From a bacterium (GTDB taxonomy: Bacteria > Bacillota > Bacilli > Lactobacillales > Streptococcaceae): DNA of 64,000 bases. Below, piece by piece: positions 1 through 8,035 of the stretch; positions within the stretch are counted from its first letter, which is position 1, and each line of letters opens with the position of its first letter. The position numbers were made by a program, and so were the translations under genes. The notes under the pieces are model-generated. The model ran no database searches. It saw nothing but the letters and a program-made list of their open reading frames with translations, and was not told the origin of the DNA. Location: NCBI GenBank assembly GCA_905221235.1, contig CAJNCJ010000007.1:1-64000 (forward strand), read 5' to 3'.

Positions 1-303
1 TAACCTTTAACCCCATTCAAACGTCTCACACTAACTTCCACCATAGCGGAACTTAATCTGAAACGCTTTCAGATGAGAGGATTTTGTGCGCTCTTTTTTT
101 CGATTCATTTTGGCTACAAAAGCGATGAAATCAAGCATGATTAAAACCAGTGGAAGTTACCCTGACACGGATTTCCAATGTTTTTTAGGATTTTTATCAG
201 ACTAACTTCCACTTGGATTAGCAGTGGAACTTAGTTTGGGAATTTACCTGAAAATGTTTTCTTTTTTGACAGGTCATTTATTTAAGCATTTTATGGAAGA
301 AAG
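1..303. other. non-coding stretch with repeated inverted motifs
   Basis: No convincing gene is seen here. The motif ACTAACTTCCAC occurs at 30-41 and 201-212, each time followed by a near-complementary arm (46-56 and 224-235, GTGGAACTTAGT), and a third half-copy lies at 148-160. The second copy forms a 12-bp inverted repeat with an 11-nt loop. A 35-codon minus-strand frame (31-138) has no visible ribosome-binding site. The stretch lies downstream of nrdG, so it may be a terminator or processed 3' region or a decayed repeat. Confidence 0.5.
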
Positions 304-894
304 TTACTCTCTCTTCACCTGTTCATAGCTTTCTTTTCCGTCATTGAGTTTGTCCCAAATCACCACTTGCCCACTTTTGAGGGATTTTGGCACATCGATA
401 ATTCGTTGATTTGACGAACCTCGAAACTGAAGCATGAGATTCCTCTTAGTTCGGTCATACCGTCCATCGACAAGAATATCAATCAGTGATAAGAGTTCCA
501 GTTTATCCGGAGTTTCCAGCATCATTTCTTCCCAAGTGTAGCCCGTCCAGGACCAGATATCTTTGTCTGGCAATTCCTTTCGGATGCGTTTAACGAGTGG
601 CAAGAGAATACCTGTATTGAGGAAAGGTTCCCCTCCCAGCAAGGTCAATCCTTGAACATAAGGTTGAGCAAGATCTGCCATGATCTGTTCTTCTAATTCT
701 GCTGTATAGGGAATGCCAGCATTAAAAGACCAAGTCGCAACATTATAACATCCCTCACAGTGAAACATGCAACCTGATACATAGAGAGAGTTACGCACAC
801 CTTCTCCATCTACAAAGTTAAAGGCCTTGTAGTCAATGATACGGCCTTTACTAAGTTCCTCGCTTTTCCATTCTTGTGGTTTTGGATTATTCAT
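304..894 (-). CDS. nrdG: anaerobic ribonucleoside-triphosphate reductase activating protein NrdG
   Basis: This is the radical-SAM activase that installs the glycyl radical on NrdD under anaerobic conditions, in the cytosol. The CxxxCxxC iron-sulfur motif is at C42, C46 and C49 (GCMFHCEGC), followed by a GGEPF motif near residue 88 that is typical of SAM binding. The length of 196 aa is normal for NrdG of Gram-positive bacteria. It is the last gene of the nrdD operon and its start overlaps the end of the acetyltransferase gene by 8 bp, which indicates translational coupling. Expression should follow the NrdR-type operator upstream of nrdD. Confidence 0.95.
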   Translation of the reverse strand: MNNPKPQEWKSEELSKGRIIDYKAFNFVDGEGVRNSLYVSGCMFHCEGCYNVATWSFNAGIPYTAELEEQIMADLAQPYVQGLTLLGGEPFLNTGILLPLVKRIRKELPDKDIWSWTGYTWEEMMLETPDKLELLSLIDILVDGRYDRTKRNLMLQFRGSSNQRIIDVPKSLKSGQVVIWDKLNDGKESYEQVKRE

Positions 895-1393
895 TCGCTA
901 CCTCTATCCAATAACGCTCAACTCCATTACGAGCATCCTCAAATATTCCACCATTCGCTAGAATGACTGCTCTACTAGCAGGATTATTCACACTACAGGT
1001 CACAAGAGCTTTCTTGATGTTCTTTTCCTTAGCAACTTGCAAACCCTGACGAAGTGTTTCCTTAGCATAACCTTTGCCTCTTTGAGATGGTCGGATGGAG
1101 TAGCCAATGTGGCCAGCATAATTCAGCAGTCCCTCATTCAGTCTCAATCGCAGATTCAAAAATCCTAGAGCACGACCTACATCATCAAATGATACAAATT
1201 GAATAGAAGGAACACGATTTTCAGGCAAGTTTATTCCCATCTCTTTTTGCATATTTGTTTCCAACCACTCTTCATACACAAAGTTCTCTGTATCCCAAAA
1301 TCCTCCATCATGGGCTGATTGGCTCTTTTCAAACTCTACCATCATCTCTAAAACTGTTTCTTTATCTGCTAGTCTTGGTCTACGTAGTTCCAT
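887..1393 (-). CDS. GNAT-family N-acetyltransferase
   Basis: The 168-aa protein has the GNAT fold signature: a Q/RxxGxG/A acetyl-CoA loop (RPSQRGKGYAKETL, about residues 100-113) and a following segment with VNNPASRAVILANGG, typical of RimJ-like or YkkB-like acetyltransferases. The substrate cannot be read from sequence. It sits inside the anaerobic ribonucleotide reductase operon between a 46-aa protein and nrdG, an arrangement known in pneumococci, but no functional link to nucleotide reduction is established. Confidence 0.85.
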   Translation of the reverse strand: MELRRPRLADKETVLEMMVEFEKSQSAHDGGFWDTENFVYEEWLETNMQKEMGINLPENRVPSIQFVSFDDVGRALGFLNLRLRLNEGLLNYAGHIGYSIRPSQRGKGYAKETLRQGLQVAKEKNIKKALVTCSVNNPASRAVILANGGIFEDARNGVERYWIEVANE

Positions 1394-1436
1394 CCTTACC
1401 TCCCACTAAGAGAAAAGCGAGAGTTGACTCTCACTT

Positions 1437-1577
1437 TTATTTTTTCTTATTCTTGTTTAAAAATTGTTCTCTGAGGCTGAGCAAACGTTCTTTCTTACCA
1501 GCTCCACCTTTAGAATGTTTCTCGTGATAACGGGTCACTTGTGCGCGCCCTTTATCATCTAATTGATATTTTCCCAT
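1437..1577 (-). CDS. small basic hypothetical protein in the nrd operon (46 aa)
   Basis: This 46-residue frame starts MGKYQLDDKGRAQVTRYHEK and ends in a Lys-rich tail (NKNKKK). An AGAAA/GAAAGAAA purine run precedes the ATG. It begins 11 nt after the nrdD stop and ends about 45 nt before the acetyltransferase start, so it is co-transcribed. Its strong Lys/Arg content suggests a cytosolic, possibly nucleic-acid- or ribosome-associated peptide; that is inference only. I recall an equivalent small gene at this place in other pneumococcal genomes. Confidence 0.75.
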   Translation of the reverse strand: MGKYQLDDKGRAQVTRYHEKHSKGGAGKKERLLSLREQFLNKNKKK

Positions 1578-1588
1578 TTCATTTCTTT

Positions 1589-3796
1589 CTAATTTGTTAC
1601 TTGATGTCCAGCTATTTTAATCGTTGAGCCATTCATGTGTTTGACACGCGCAGCGATTTCCTTGTGACGGCCATTGACCATAGGTCGCGCTTGAGGATTA
1701 CCTAGATAGCCACAAGTTCGTTTGACCACATCTACTGTTTTAGGGTCGCTATTGCCACAGTTTGGACAAGCAAATCCTCTTTCAGTTGGTTCAAAATCCC
1801 CCTCAAAGTCACACTTGTAGCAACGGTCAATTGGAGTATTGGTGCCTAAATAGCCCACACGATCATAGGCATAGTCCCAGACAGCTTCCAAGGCCTTTGG
1901 ATTTTGCTGGAGGACTGGATACTCACAATAGTGAATAAAACCACCTGACGCACCTGCTTCTGGATAGACTTTCTCAAAGTCTAATTTTTCAAACGGTGTT
2001 GGATTTTTACGAACATCGTAGTGGAAAGAATTGGTGTAGTATTCCTTGTCTGTGATATCAGGAATAGAGCCGAACTTCTCTGTATCTAGTCGGCAGAAAC
2101 GGTCTGTCAAACTTTCAGACGGTGTTGAGTAGATAGAGAAATGATAACCATATTGGTCTGACCACTCTTCTACACGGCGTTTCATATCACGAATGATATC
2201 CAGCGTGAATTCCTTGGCGTCTGGATTGTGTTCCCAGCTATTTCCAAAGAAGACAGTAGCCACTTCGTATAAACCGATGTAACCCAGCGAAACGGTTGCA
2301 CGACGATTCTTAAAGAGCTGGTCAACACTTTCTTCTTTACCTAGACGATGGCCAAAAGCACCGTACTGATAGAGGATAGGAGCATTTGCTGGTGTCGCTT
2401 CTTTAGTACGTTCGACACGGTAAACCAGAGCATCTTCAGCGATATTCATACGCTCATTGAAGATTTCCCAGAACTTGGTCATGTCACCCTCAGACTCGAG
2501 GGCAATGCGAGGAAGATTGACCGTCACAACACCTAGATTCATCCGACCTGAATTGACTTCTACACCATTCTCGTCTTTCCATCCTTGAAGAAAAGAACGA
2601 CAACCCATAGGAACCTTGAAGGAACCTGTCAAGTCAACAATCTTATCATAAGACAAAACGTCTGGGTACATCCGTTTGGTTGCACACTCTAGGGCCAACT
2701 GCTTAATGTCGTAGTTGGGAGTCCCTTCTTCCAAGTTAAGGCCTCTTTTAAGCGTAAAGATGAGTTTAGGGAAGATGGCTGTGCGGTGTTCTGAACCGAG
2801 CCCCTTGATCCGAATGGTCAAGATAGCTTTTTGAATTTCTCGTTCAAAACGACTAGTTCCTAGACCAAAACCTAGTGAAGTAAAGGGTGTTTGACCATTT
2901 GAAGTGAAGAGAGTATTGATTTCATACTCAAGAGATTGCATGGCATCGTAGATGTCTTTTTGGGTTTTCTTCCAAGCGTAATCTTCCCGCTTTTCAGGCA
3001 AGACCCATTCTTCTGCATCTTTGAGATGTTTTTGGTAATTCTTCTCTGCATAAGGCGCCAAGACTTCATCGATACGGTCAGCTGAACAGCCACCATACTG
3101 GCTAGAAGCAACGTTGGCAATGATTTGGGAAATCTGAGCTGTCGCAGTCTGAATAGACTTGGGACTTTCTACCTCTGCATTTCCAATCTTAAAACCATTT
3201 CCCAACATACCCTTGAAATCAATCAAACAGCAGTTGGTCATAGGGGTGTAGGGGCTGTAGTCCAAATCGTGATAGTGGATATCCCCTTTTTGGTGGGCAT
3301 TGGCTACGTGCTTAGGAAGCATTTGCAACCCGATTGACTTCCCAACAATACCTGCTGTCAAATCACGCTGGGTATTAAAGACATCGCTGTCTTTATTGGC
3401 ATTTTCATTGACCACCGCCTGATCTTTATTGAGAAGTTTGTGGATACTAAAGTTAATATCTGTCGCTTTCGAGCGCTCAAAATCCCTCTGTGTCCGATAA
3501 GTGATATACTCTTCAGCCAGCGCATATTCTTTGGCTTCAAGGAGTTCGTGTTCTACGATATTTTGGATTTCATAAATCTTAACTCCCTGTGGAAATCGAC
3601 TATGAATTTCTGTGACAATTCGCTCGGTCAGAGCATTTAGGCGCTTTTCAACCAAGGGTGTCACATCCATAACCTTGTCAGCCGCCTTGTGGAGAGCCTT
3701 GTCAATCTTGTCCACATCAAATACAACACGTCTCCCATCTCGTTTCTCGACAAAGAGGGTTGGTAAGGTTGTAATTTTTTCTTCTAGTGCAATCAT
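1589..3796 (-). CDS. nrdD: anaerobic ribonucleoside-triphosphate reductase NrdD
   Basis: This is the class III ribonucleotide reductase, a glycyl-radical enzyme reducing NTPs to dNTPs without oxygen. An N-terminal ATP-cone lies at about residues 10-100 (VEKRDGRRVVFDVDKI). A C-terminal zinc site is formed by two CxxC pairs (CYKC and CPNC). The glycyl-radical motif RTCGYLGNPQARP lies near the C-terminus. The ATG giving MIALEEK is preferred over one two codons upstream because AAAGAG then sits 7 nt away; this gives 735 aa, the usual length. The promoter overlaps an NrdR-like box. Confidence 0.96.
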   Translation of the reverse strand: MIALEEKITTLPTLFVEKRDGRRVVFDVDKIDKALHKAADKVMDVTPLVEKRLNALTERIVTEIHSRFPQGVKIYEIQNIVEHELLEAKEYALAEEYITYRTQRDFERSKATDINFSIHKLLNKDQAVVNENANKDSDVFNTQRDLTAGIVGKSIGLQMLPKHVANAHQKGDIHYHDLDYSPYTPMTNCCLIDFKGMLGNGFKIGNAEVESPKSIQTATAQISQIIANVASSQYGGCSADRIDEVLAPYAEKNYQKHLKDAEEWVLPEKREDYAWKKTQKDIYDAMQSLEYEINTLFTSNGQTPFTSLGFGLGTSRFEREIQKAILTIRIKGLGSEHRTAIFPKLIFTLKRGLNLEEGTPNYDIKQLALECATKRMYPDVLSYDKIVDLTGSFKVPMGCRSFLQGWKDENGVEVNSGRMNLGVVTVNLPRIALESEGDMTKFWEIFNERMNIAEDALVYRVERTKEATPANAPILYQYGAFGHRLGKEESVDQLFKNRRATVSLGYIGLYEVATVFFGNSWEHNPDAKEFTLDIIRDMKRRVEEWSDQYGYHFSIYSTPSESLTDRFCRLDTEKFGSIPDITDKEYYTNSFHYDVRKNPTPFEKLDFEKVYPEAGASGGFIHYCEYPVLQQNPKALEAVWDYAYDRVGYLGTNTPIDRCYKCDFEGDFEPTERGFACPNCGNSDPKTVDVVKRTCGYLGNPQARPMVNGRHKEIAARVKHMNGSTIKIAGHQVTN

Positions 3797-3823
3797 ATGC
3801 ATGCTCTTTTCTAAAATAGGATA

Positions 3824-3912
3824 TCTAAAAAGTATTATACCACTCTAAAAAGAAAAATCAATATCTTGTGTTAAAAATCAGAGAATTTTTAAAAATACAC
3901 AAGATATTGATT
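3824..3912 (-). promoter_or_regulatory. nrdD promoter with paired NrdR-type boxes, also a hairpin terminator
   Basis: Two copies of AATCAATATCTTGTGT in opposite orientation (3856-3871 and 3897-3912) match the NrdR consensus ACACWATATSTTGTGT at 14 of 16 positions and form a 17-bp perfect inverted repeat. Their start-to-start distance is 41 bp. The nrdD -35 element (TTGATT) lies within the proximal box and TATAAT follows after 16 nt, so NrdR binding would block the polymerase. Read as RNA from the upstream gene, the same palindrome is a stem of 17 bp followed by a T-rich tail, so it can also terminate the preceding operon. Confidence 0.75.
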
Positions 3913-3915
3913 TAG

Positions 3916-5454
3916 TTATTTAATTTTATAGACTTTGAATTCTGAGTAATCAGTCTTTACTGGTTGATAATTTTCTTTCAAGAGTGTTTCCACTTCAGAC
4001 CATACTGCTACCTTATCATTCACCACAATCACCTTGGGTTGTTTTTCTTTCAAGTCATTGAGTAGCTTATTCCGATTTTCCTCAGTTGCTGTATAGTGCA
4101 ACGGGGACAAAATAGCCGATGGCGACAAGCGCTCACTCTTACGATAAAGAGTTGCAGTATCATCCCATGCATAGATAGCATCTTCCCTACTTGTCTCCTC
4201 TTTCACCAAATCAGCAAGGCGATCACGTTCTTGATAAGGTACTGGATAAAGAACAAATCTCATCAAAAAAGGAACAGCTAAAAGATATAACAAGGTTAAA
4301 ATTGGTAGGTAAAGATTCCCCTTAGTATAGCGATGCCAGAGACTAACAGGCTCTTCTCTGCGTCTTCTTCTAACGCTACGACCACTCTGTTGCCCCTTGA
4401 TATTGGACACTAAAAGCAGAAGAAAGACAGGGAAAATGAGCATCAAACGGGATGCATGTAGGGGATCCTGTGTAAAGAAAATCACTACCAAACCTAAAAT
4501 TAGGAACAAACTCGCAGGCACTGAGATGACATATAGTTTAGAGGATTTAGATTGAAAGAGACCTAAAAAGACAAAAACCAAAACTCCCATTCCCAGAGCC
4601 AACAACCCATAAAACAAAACATTTTCTAACAATGCCGAAACAGAAGCCAAACGAATGGAATTAATCGGATACAAAATTCCACTAATCGCATCCTCAAAAC
4701 TTCCTGTTGCAACACTATAGTAGGCAGTTGGATAAAAGACCAGTGAAAAACCTAAAGCCACTGCAAGAAACTGATAAAATCCATGTGCAAAGCGTCTATG
4801 CCCAAGGTTAAAGACCAACAAGCCTAAACTCACTACAGCAATAAACAGGAGCGATGACAAGGGAGCAAAGAAAAATCCGCCTGCCAAAGCCAGCCCAATC
4901 CGTACAAATCCCTTATCATGGCTTGGATTGCTTAGGTAAGCAGCAACTAAACTAAAGGCCGCGAATAAAAAGGGAAGCGCTAAAAGAGTCGCATAACCTC
5001 CACCAAAAGCAAGACCTGTAACTAGCATGTAAAAAATAGTCACCACTTGTCCAGCTTGGTCTCCTTGCTCTGTCAAGGTATCCGCCGATTTAAAGAGGAA
5101 AAATCCTCCTGCTACCAAGGCTAACCACTCAAAAATGGCAAAGAAAAATCCGCCCTGAGTCACGTAAGTCAGCAAATAATAAAGCAAACCTTGACTTCCA
5201 TAATAGTTGCTGTAAATTTTCCCTGTCTGATGAAGCGCCCAACCTGTATAAAAATCTTGCACTTCTTGTGCACTCATTAAATCGAGTAATAGCGGTACTC
5301 CTAGAGTTATTCCTGTTACAAGCGTACTCCATAGTAAAATTTTTACCAAAGGAAGACGACTTGATTCACGATGATGCGATTCTTGTTCGATTTGGTATTC
5401 TAGAGGTTCACGATTCTCCTGATGAACTTCTTCTACTCTACCATACACACTCAT
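3916..5454 (-). CDS. polytopic membrane protein of a competence-induced operon
   Basis: This predicted integral membrane protein (512 aa) has a charged cytosolic N-terminus of about 45 residues, roughly ten hydrophobic segments, an Arg-rich loop (SVRRRRREEP) and a C-terminal soluble domain of about 100 residues (from VPYQERDRLADLV). The topology resembles GT-C glycosyltransferases of the ArnT/PMT type, but I see no diagnostic catalytic motif. The start chosen is the ATG preceded by AGGAG 7 nt upstream; a longer frame would need a TTG. It follows a 47-aa gene under a ComX box. One of these two genes probably corresponds to the gene catalogued as competence-induced ccs4; I cannot say which. Confidence 0.8.
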   Translation of the reverse strand: MSVYGRVEEVHQENREPLEYQIEQESHHRESSRLPLVKILLWSTLVTGITLGVPLLLDLMSAQEVQDFYTGWALHQTGKIYSNYYGSQGLLYYLLTYVTQGGFFFAIFEWLALVAGGFFLFKSADTLTEQGDQAGQVVTIFYMLVTGLAFGGGYATLLALPFLFAAFSLVAAYLSNPSHDKGFVRIGLALAGGFFFAPLSSLLFIAVVSLGLLVFNLGHRRFAHGFYQFLAVALGFSLVFYPTAYYSVATGSFEDAISGILYPINSIRLASVSALLENVLFYGLLALGMGVLVFVFLGLFQSKSSKLYVISVPASLFLILGLVVIFFTQDPLHASRLMLIFPVFLLLLVSNIKGQQSGRSVRRRRREEPVSLWHRYTKGNLYLPILTLLYLLAVPFLMRFVLYPVPYQERDRLADLVKEETSREDAIYAWDDTATLYRKSERLSPSAILSPLHYTATEENRNKLLNDLKEKQPKVIVVNDKVAVWSEVETLLKENYQPVKTDYSEFKVYKIK

Positions 5455-5490
5455 ATCGTTTCTCCTATTCAATTTATCTGTCTTAGTATA

Positions 5491-5634
5491 TCAAAAAGTC
5501 CTAGGATTGTCAGCTTGCGATGGCTGTTTGAGTGATTTTTTGCATAGTTTCACAAAGGTTTCAATTTCTCGAAATCGGTGTAAATGCGTCTGTTTAAATG
5601 ACATGATATAATCCAATTCGTTCTGAGTTAGCAT
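5491..5634 (-). CDS. small competence-induced protein (47 aa)
   Basis: This 47-residue frame begins MLTQNELDYIMSFKQTHLHR, with an excellent AGGAGG Shine-Dalgarno 4 nt before the ATG. It is basic and probably helical, with no membrane segment and no double-glycine leader. Its start lies only about 20 nt downstream of a ComX box, giving a very short leader, and the 512-aa membrane protein gene follows 36 nt after its stop, so the two form a late-competence operon. Function unknown. Confidence 0.75.
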   Translation of the reverse strand: MLTQNELDYIMSFKQTHLHRFREIETFVKLCKKSLKQPSQADNPRTF

Positions 5635-5653
5635 CTTCCCTCCTACATCTTCT

Positions 5654-5661
5654 TATTCGTA
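5654..5661 (-). promoter_or_regulatory. ComX (SigX) box, late competence promoter
   Basis: On the minus strand the sequence CCTTTTACGAATAAG contains the exact cin/com-box core TACGAATA with its upstream T tract. It lies between the cls terminator and the start of the 47-aa gene. This is the established recognition sequence of the alternative sigma factor ComX in pneumococcus, so this operon should be switched on during competence. Confidence 0.88.
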
Positions 5662-5672
5662 AAAGGCAAGAA

Positions 5673-5703
5673 AAAGAGGACTGGTTTGTGTCCTCAGTCC
5701 TAG
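5673..5703 (-). terminator. Rho-independent terminator after cls
   Basis: On the minus strand AGGACTG pairs with CAGTCCT around a short loop and is followed by CTTTTTC. It ends the cls transcript just before the competence promoter. Confidence 0.75.
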
Positions 5704-5708
5704 ATTTC

Positions 5709-7241
5709 TTATAAGATAGGAGCGAATAACTGGGCAATTTCCTTAATCAATTTCTGATACCAGCTATTTTTTATCGTATGAGGGAAAATTTCTTGCGATG
5801 CTGAAAAAATCTCCTGAAAATCTTTTTGAATCTCTGTGATTGATTCTGTTTTATATAGCAAGACTGCATTTTCATAGTGGTGAAGCAAACTTCTATAATC
5901 TAAGTTAATGGTCCCAACTGCAGCAAAGTCCTTATCCACTAAGATTTGTTTACTATGTATGAAGCCTGGACTATACTCAAAAATCCTTACTCCTGCTGAC
6001 AACAAATCTGGATAAGCCCCTCTTGTAATGAGTTGGATTAATTTCTTATCTGGAATGAAAGGGGTCACGATACGGACATCAACACCCCTCATGGCCGCGT
6101 TTTTAATACTCTCTGTCAAGTCATAGTCAATAATCAAATAGGGCGTTGTGATATAGACTGAATCAGTAGCCTGATTAATCAAACTTTGATAGACTTTTTT
6201 CCCTACCTGAGTACGGAAGATGGGTTTGGGTCCACTACCGTAAGGAATGCAGAGCCCTTGGCTAGAACGAGGTTGATTTTCCAAGTGATACTGGTCAAAA
6301 TCGCTGATTTCTCCACGATTGATGTACCAAGTCATCAAAAAGAGACGGGTGAGAGCCTTGACACCAGGACCATCTAAGCGAATCCCACTGTCCTTCCAAT
6401 AGCCAAAGCGTTCTACATGATTGATGTATTCATCGGCTAAGTTAATGCCTCCTGTATAGGCTACCTGACCATCTATGACAAGGATTTTACGATGGTCCCG
6501 ATTGTTGTAAGCCACCGTCAAACGAGGAATCACCTTGTTAAACTTATGGGCTTCAATTCCTCGACTACGAAGCTGAATAGTGTAGTCGCCAGGTAAAGTC
6601 GCCATACAGCCGATATCATCATAGAGCATCTTGATCTCTACTCCCTGAGCTGCCTTTTGCTCTAGTATATCTAGTATGCTATTCCACATCAGACCTTCTT
6701 CGACAATATAGTACTCTAGAAAGATAAATTTCTCAGCTCTCTTGAGATCTTCCAGCATATGTTGCCACATGCTTTCACCCGAAGAAAAGAATTGTGAGTC
6801 TGTTCGATTATAGACATCGGCATTGCTATCCATACTCAACAAAGATTTGATAACTCCATAAGCCGCCTTATCCTCTTCCTTCAATTTCTGGCGGAGAGCT
6901 TTACTGTTATCCTCCCGAAAATGCATAGAACCAAGTTTGTCCAACTGCTTGATTTCTTTTTTGGACAATCGCCTTTCACCAAACATCAGATAGAGCAAGG
7001 GGCCAATGACAGGTACAAAAGTTACCACTAACCACATCACTTTGCTTTCAGGCGCTATGGAGCGATTGACAATAGCGACAATGGTCGCCATACTCATAAA
7101 GATTAAGACAATAATCCATAGAATGGGGGCCATACGCCCTAAATAAAGAAAGAGACCAAAAACAAGACACAGTTCAAGTAGCATAATCGAAAGACTAAAG
7201 CCATACTTGGACATTAATAATTGAAATTTTCTATATTTCAT
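5709..7241 (-). CDS. cls: cardiolipin synthase (phospholipase D family)
   Basis: The enzyme condenses two phosphatidylglycerols into cardiolipin at the membrane. Two N-terminal transmembrane segments (about residues 10-60) are followed by two HKD motifs: NRDHRKILVIDG in the middle, and FIHSKQILVDKDFAAVGTIN near residue 440. The length of 510 aa is normal for Gram-positive Cls. The gene stands alone between a BOX-type repeat upstream and a terminator plus ComX promoter downstream. Confidence 0.93.
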   Translation of the reverse strand: MKYRKFQLLMSKYGFSLSIMLLELCLVFGLFLYLGRMAPILWIIVLIFMSMATIVAIVNRSIAPESKVMWLVVTFVPVIGPLLYLMFGERRLSKKEIKQLDKLGSMHFREDNSKALRQKLKEEDKAAYGVIKSLLSMDSNADVYNRTDSQFFSSGESMWQHMLEDLKRAEKFIFLEYYIVEEGLMWNSILDILEQKAAQGVEIKMLYDDIGCMATLPGDYTIQLRSRGIEAHKFNKVIPRLTVAYNNRDHRKILVIDGQVAYTGGINLADEYINHVERFGYWKDSGIRLDGPGVKALTRLFLMTWYINRGEISDFDQYHLENQPRSSQGLCIPYGSGPKPIFRTQVGKKVYQSLINQATDSVYITTPYLIIDYDLTESIKNAAMRGVDVRIVTPFIPDKKLIQLITRGAYPDLLSAGVRIFEYSPGFIHSKQILVDKDFAAVGTINLDYRSLLHHYENAVLLYKTESITEIQKDFQEIFSASQEIFPHTIKNSWYQKLIKEIAQLFAPIL

Positions 7242-7282
7242 ATCCCCTCCTTGATATTTTGAATGCTAAAAACAGGTAATTG

Positions 7283-7387
7283 ATACTCTTCGAAAATCAA
7301 ATTCAAACCACGTCAGCTTCACCTTGCCGTACTTAAGTACAGCCTGCGGCTAGCTTCCTAGTTTGCTCTTTGATTTTCATTGAGTAT
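7283..7387. repeat. short BOX/RUP-type pneumococcal repeat (A-C modules, no B)
   Basis: A 105-bp element runs from ATACTCTTCGAAAATC to GATTTTCATTGAGTAT, giving imperfect terminal inverted repeats, with TA at both edges. Inside are the known BOX segments (ACGTCAGCTTCACCTTGCCG and TGCGGCTAGCTTCCTAGTTT) joined through a TACTTAAGTA palindrome, with no boxB unit. In length it also fits RUP, the IS630-related repeat of about 107 bp, and I cannot settle the name. It lies upstream of cls. Confidence 0.85.
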
Positions 7388-7460
7388 GATACTAGTATAA
7401 CGCAGGTATTCGATAGAAGGCAAGTATTTATGGTCATTTTTCTGAGTAATCATAAAAGAG

Positions 7461-7482
7461 ACCGAAAAATCCAGTCTCCTTC
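7461..7482 (-). terminator. terminator after the lipoprotein gene
   Basis: On the minus strand GGAGACTGG pairs with CGGTCTCT around a T-rich loop, followed by TTTTATG. It lies 5 nt after the stop of the lipoprotein gene. Confidence 0.6.
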
Positions 7483-7486
7483 TAGT

Positions 7487-7951
7487 CTATTTTGATAAAA
7501 CGATGCGATCAGACGCGTCTCTATCCATATCGTCAATAATTATCTGATTGCCATTGATTGCATAAATCTTGGCATCATCCCCAATAATCATGCGTTGATT
7601 AGCAGCGTTGAAGCTAACCTGCTTGATTTCTTGTTCCCCATCAGTTTCTACCTGTGTCCAGGTGCCAGTTGTTCCAGTTACCACTAAAGTGATACGGTCT
7701 CCTTCGTCCTGACCAGTATAAGTCCCATCAATATTAGTTGGTTGAGCCGTAACTGTGTTTTGTGAAGAACTTGTCGCTGCCTGTTTTGTATTTTCTGTAG
7801 AAGATGAAGCTGTTGCTTGTGATTGCTGAGTTTGTTGTGTTTGCGGTTGAGCTGCTGGTTGTTGAACCTGTTGAACTCTTTGTGAACAAGCTACTAAGAG
7901 ACTAAGACTTGCTAGAGAAGCAAGAGAAAGTGTGAATGTTTTTAATTTCAT
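7487..7951 (-). CDS. secreted lipoprotein with Gln/Ser/Thr-rich linker
   Basis: This 154-aa protein has a lipoprotein signal peptide: MKLKTF, a hydrophobic core, and the lipobox LLVAC with C22 as the lipidated residue. A Gln/Thr/Ser-rich linker (about residues 24-70) tethers a small C-terminal domain of about 85 residues (from DGTYTGQDEGDRITLV) that looks like a beta-rich fold. The ATG giving MKLKTFT is preferred to one eight codons upstream because it starts a canonical signal peptide. Function unknown; it is attached to the outer membrane face. Confidence 0.85.
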   Translation of the reverse strand: MKLKTFTLSLASLASLSLLVACSQRVQQVQQPAAQPQTQQTQQSQATASSSTENTKQAATSSSQNTVTAQPTNIDGTYTGQDEGDRITLVVTGTTGTWTQVETDGEQEIKQVSFNAANQRMIIGDDAKIYAINGNQIIIDDMDRDASDRIVLSK

Positions 7952-8035
7952 GATGAATTTCCTTTCTGCTACCAATTTAGAGAATTTTCCTTCTAACTGG
8001 CAGTTCCCCTAGTATAACAAGTTCAAAAAAGGAGG

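Noticed and set aside
31-138. 35-codon minus-strand frame downstream of nrdG
   Set aside because: No ribosome-binding site, overlaps inverted repeats and has no recognisable similarity.
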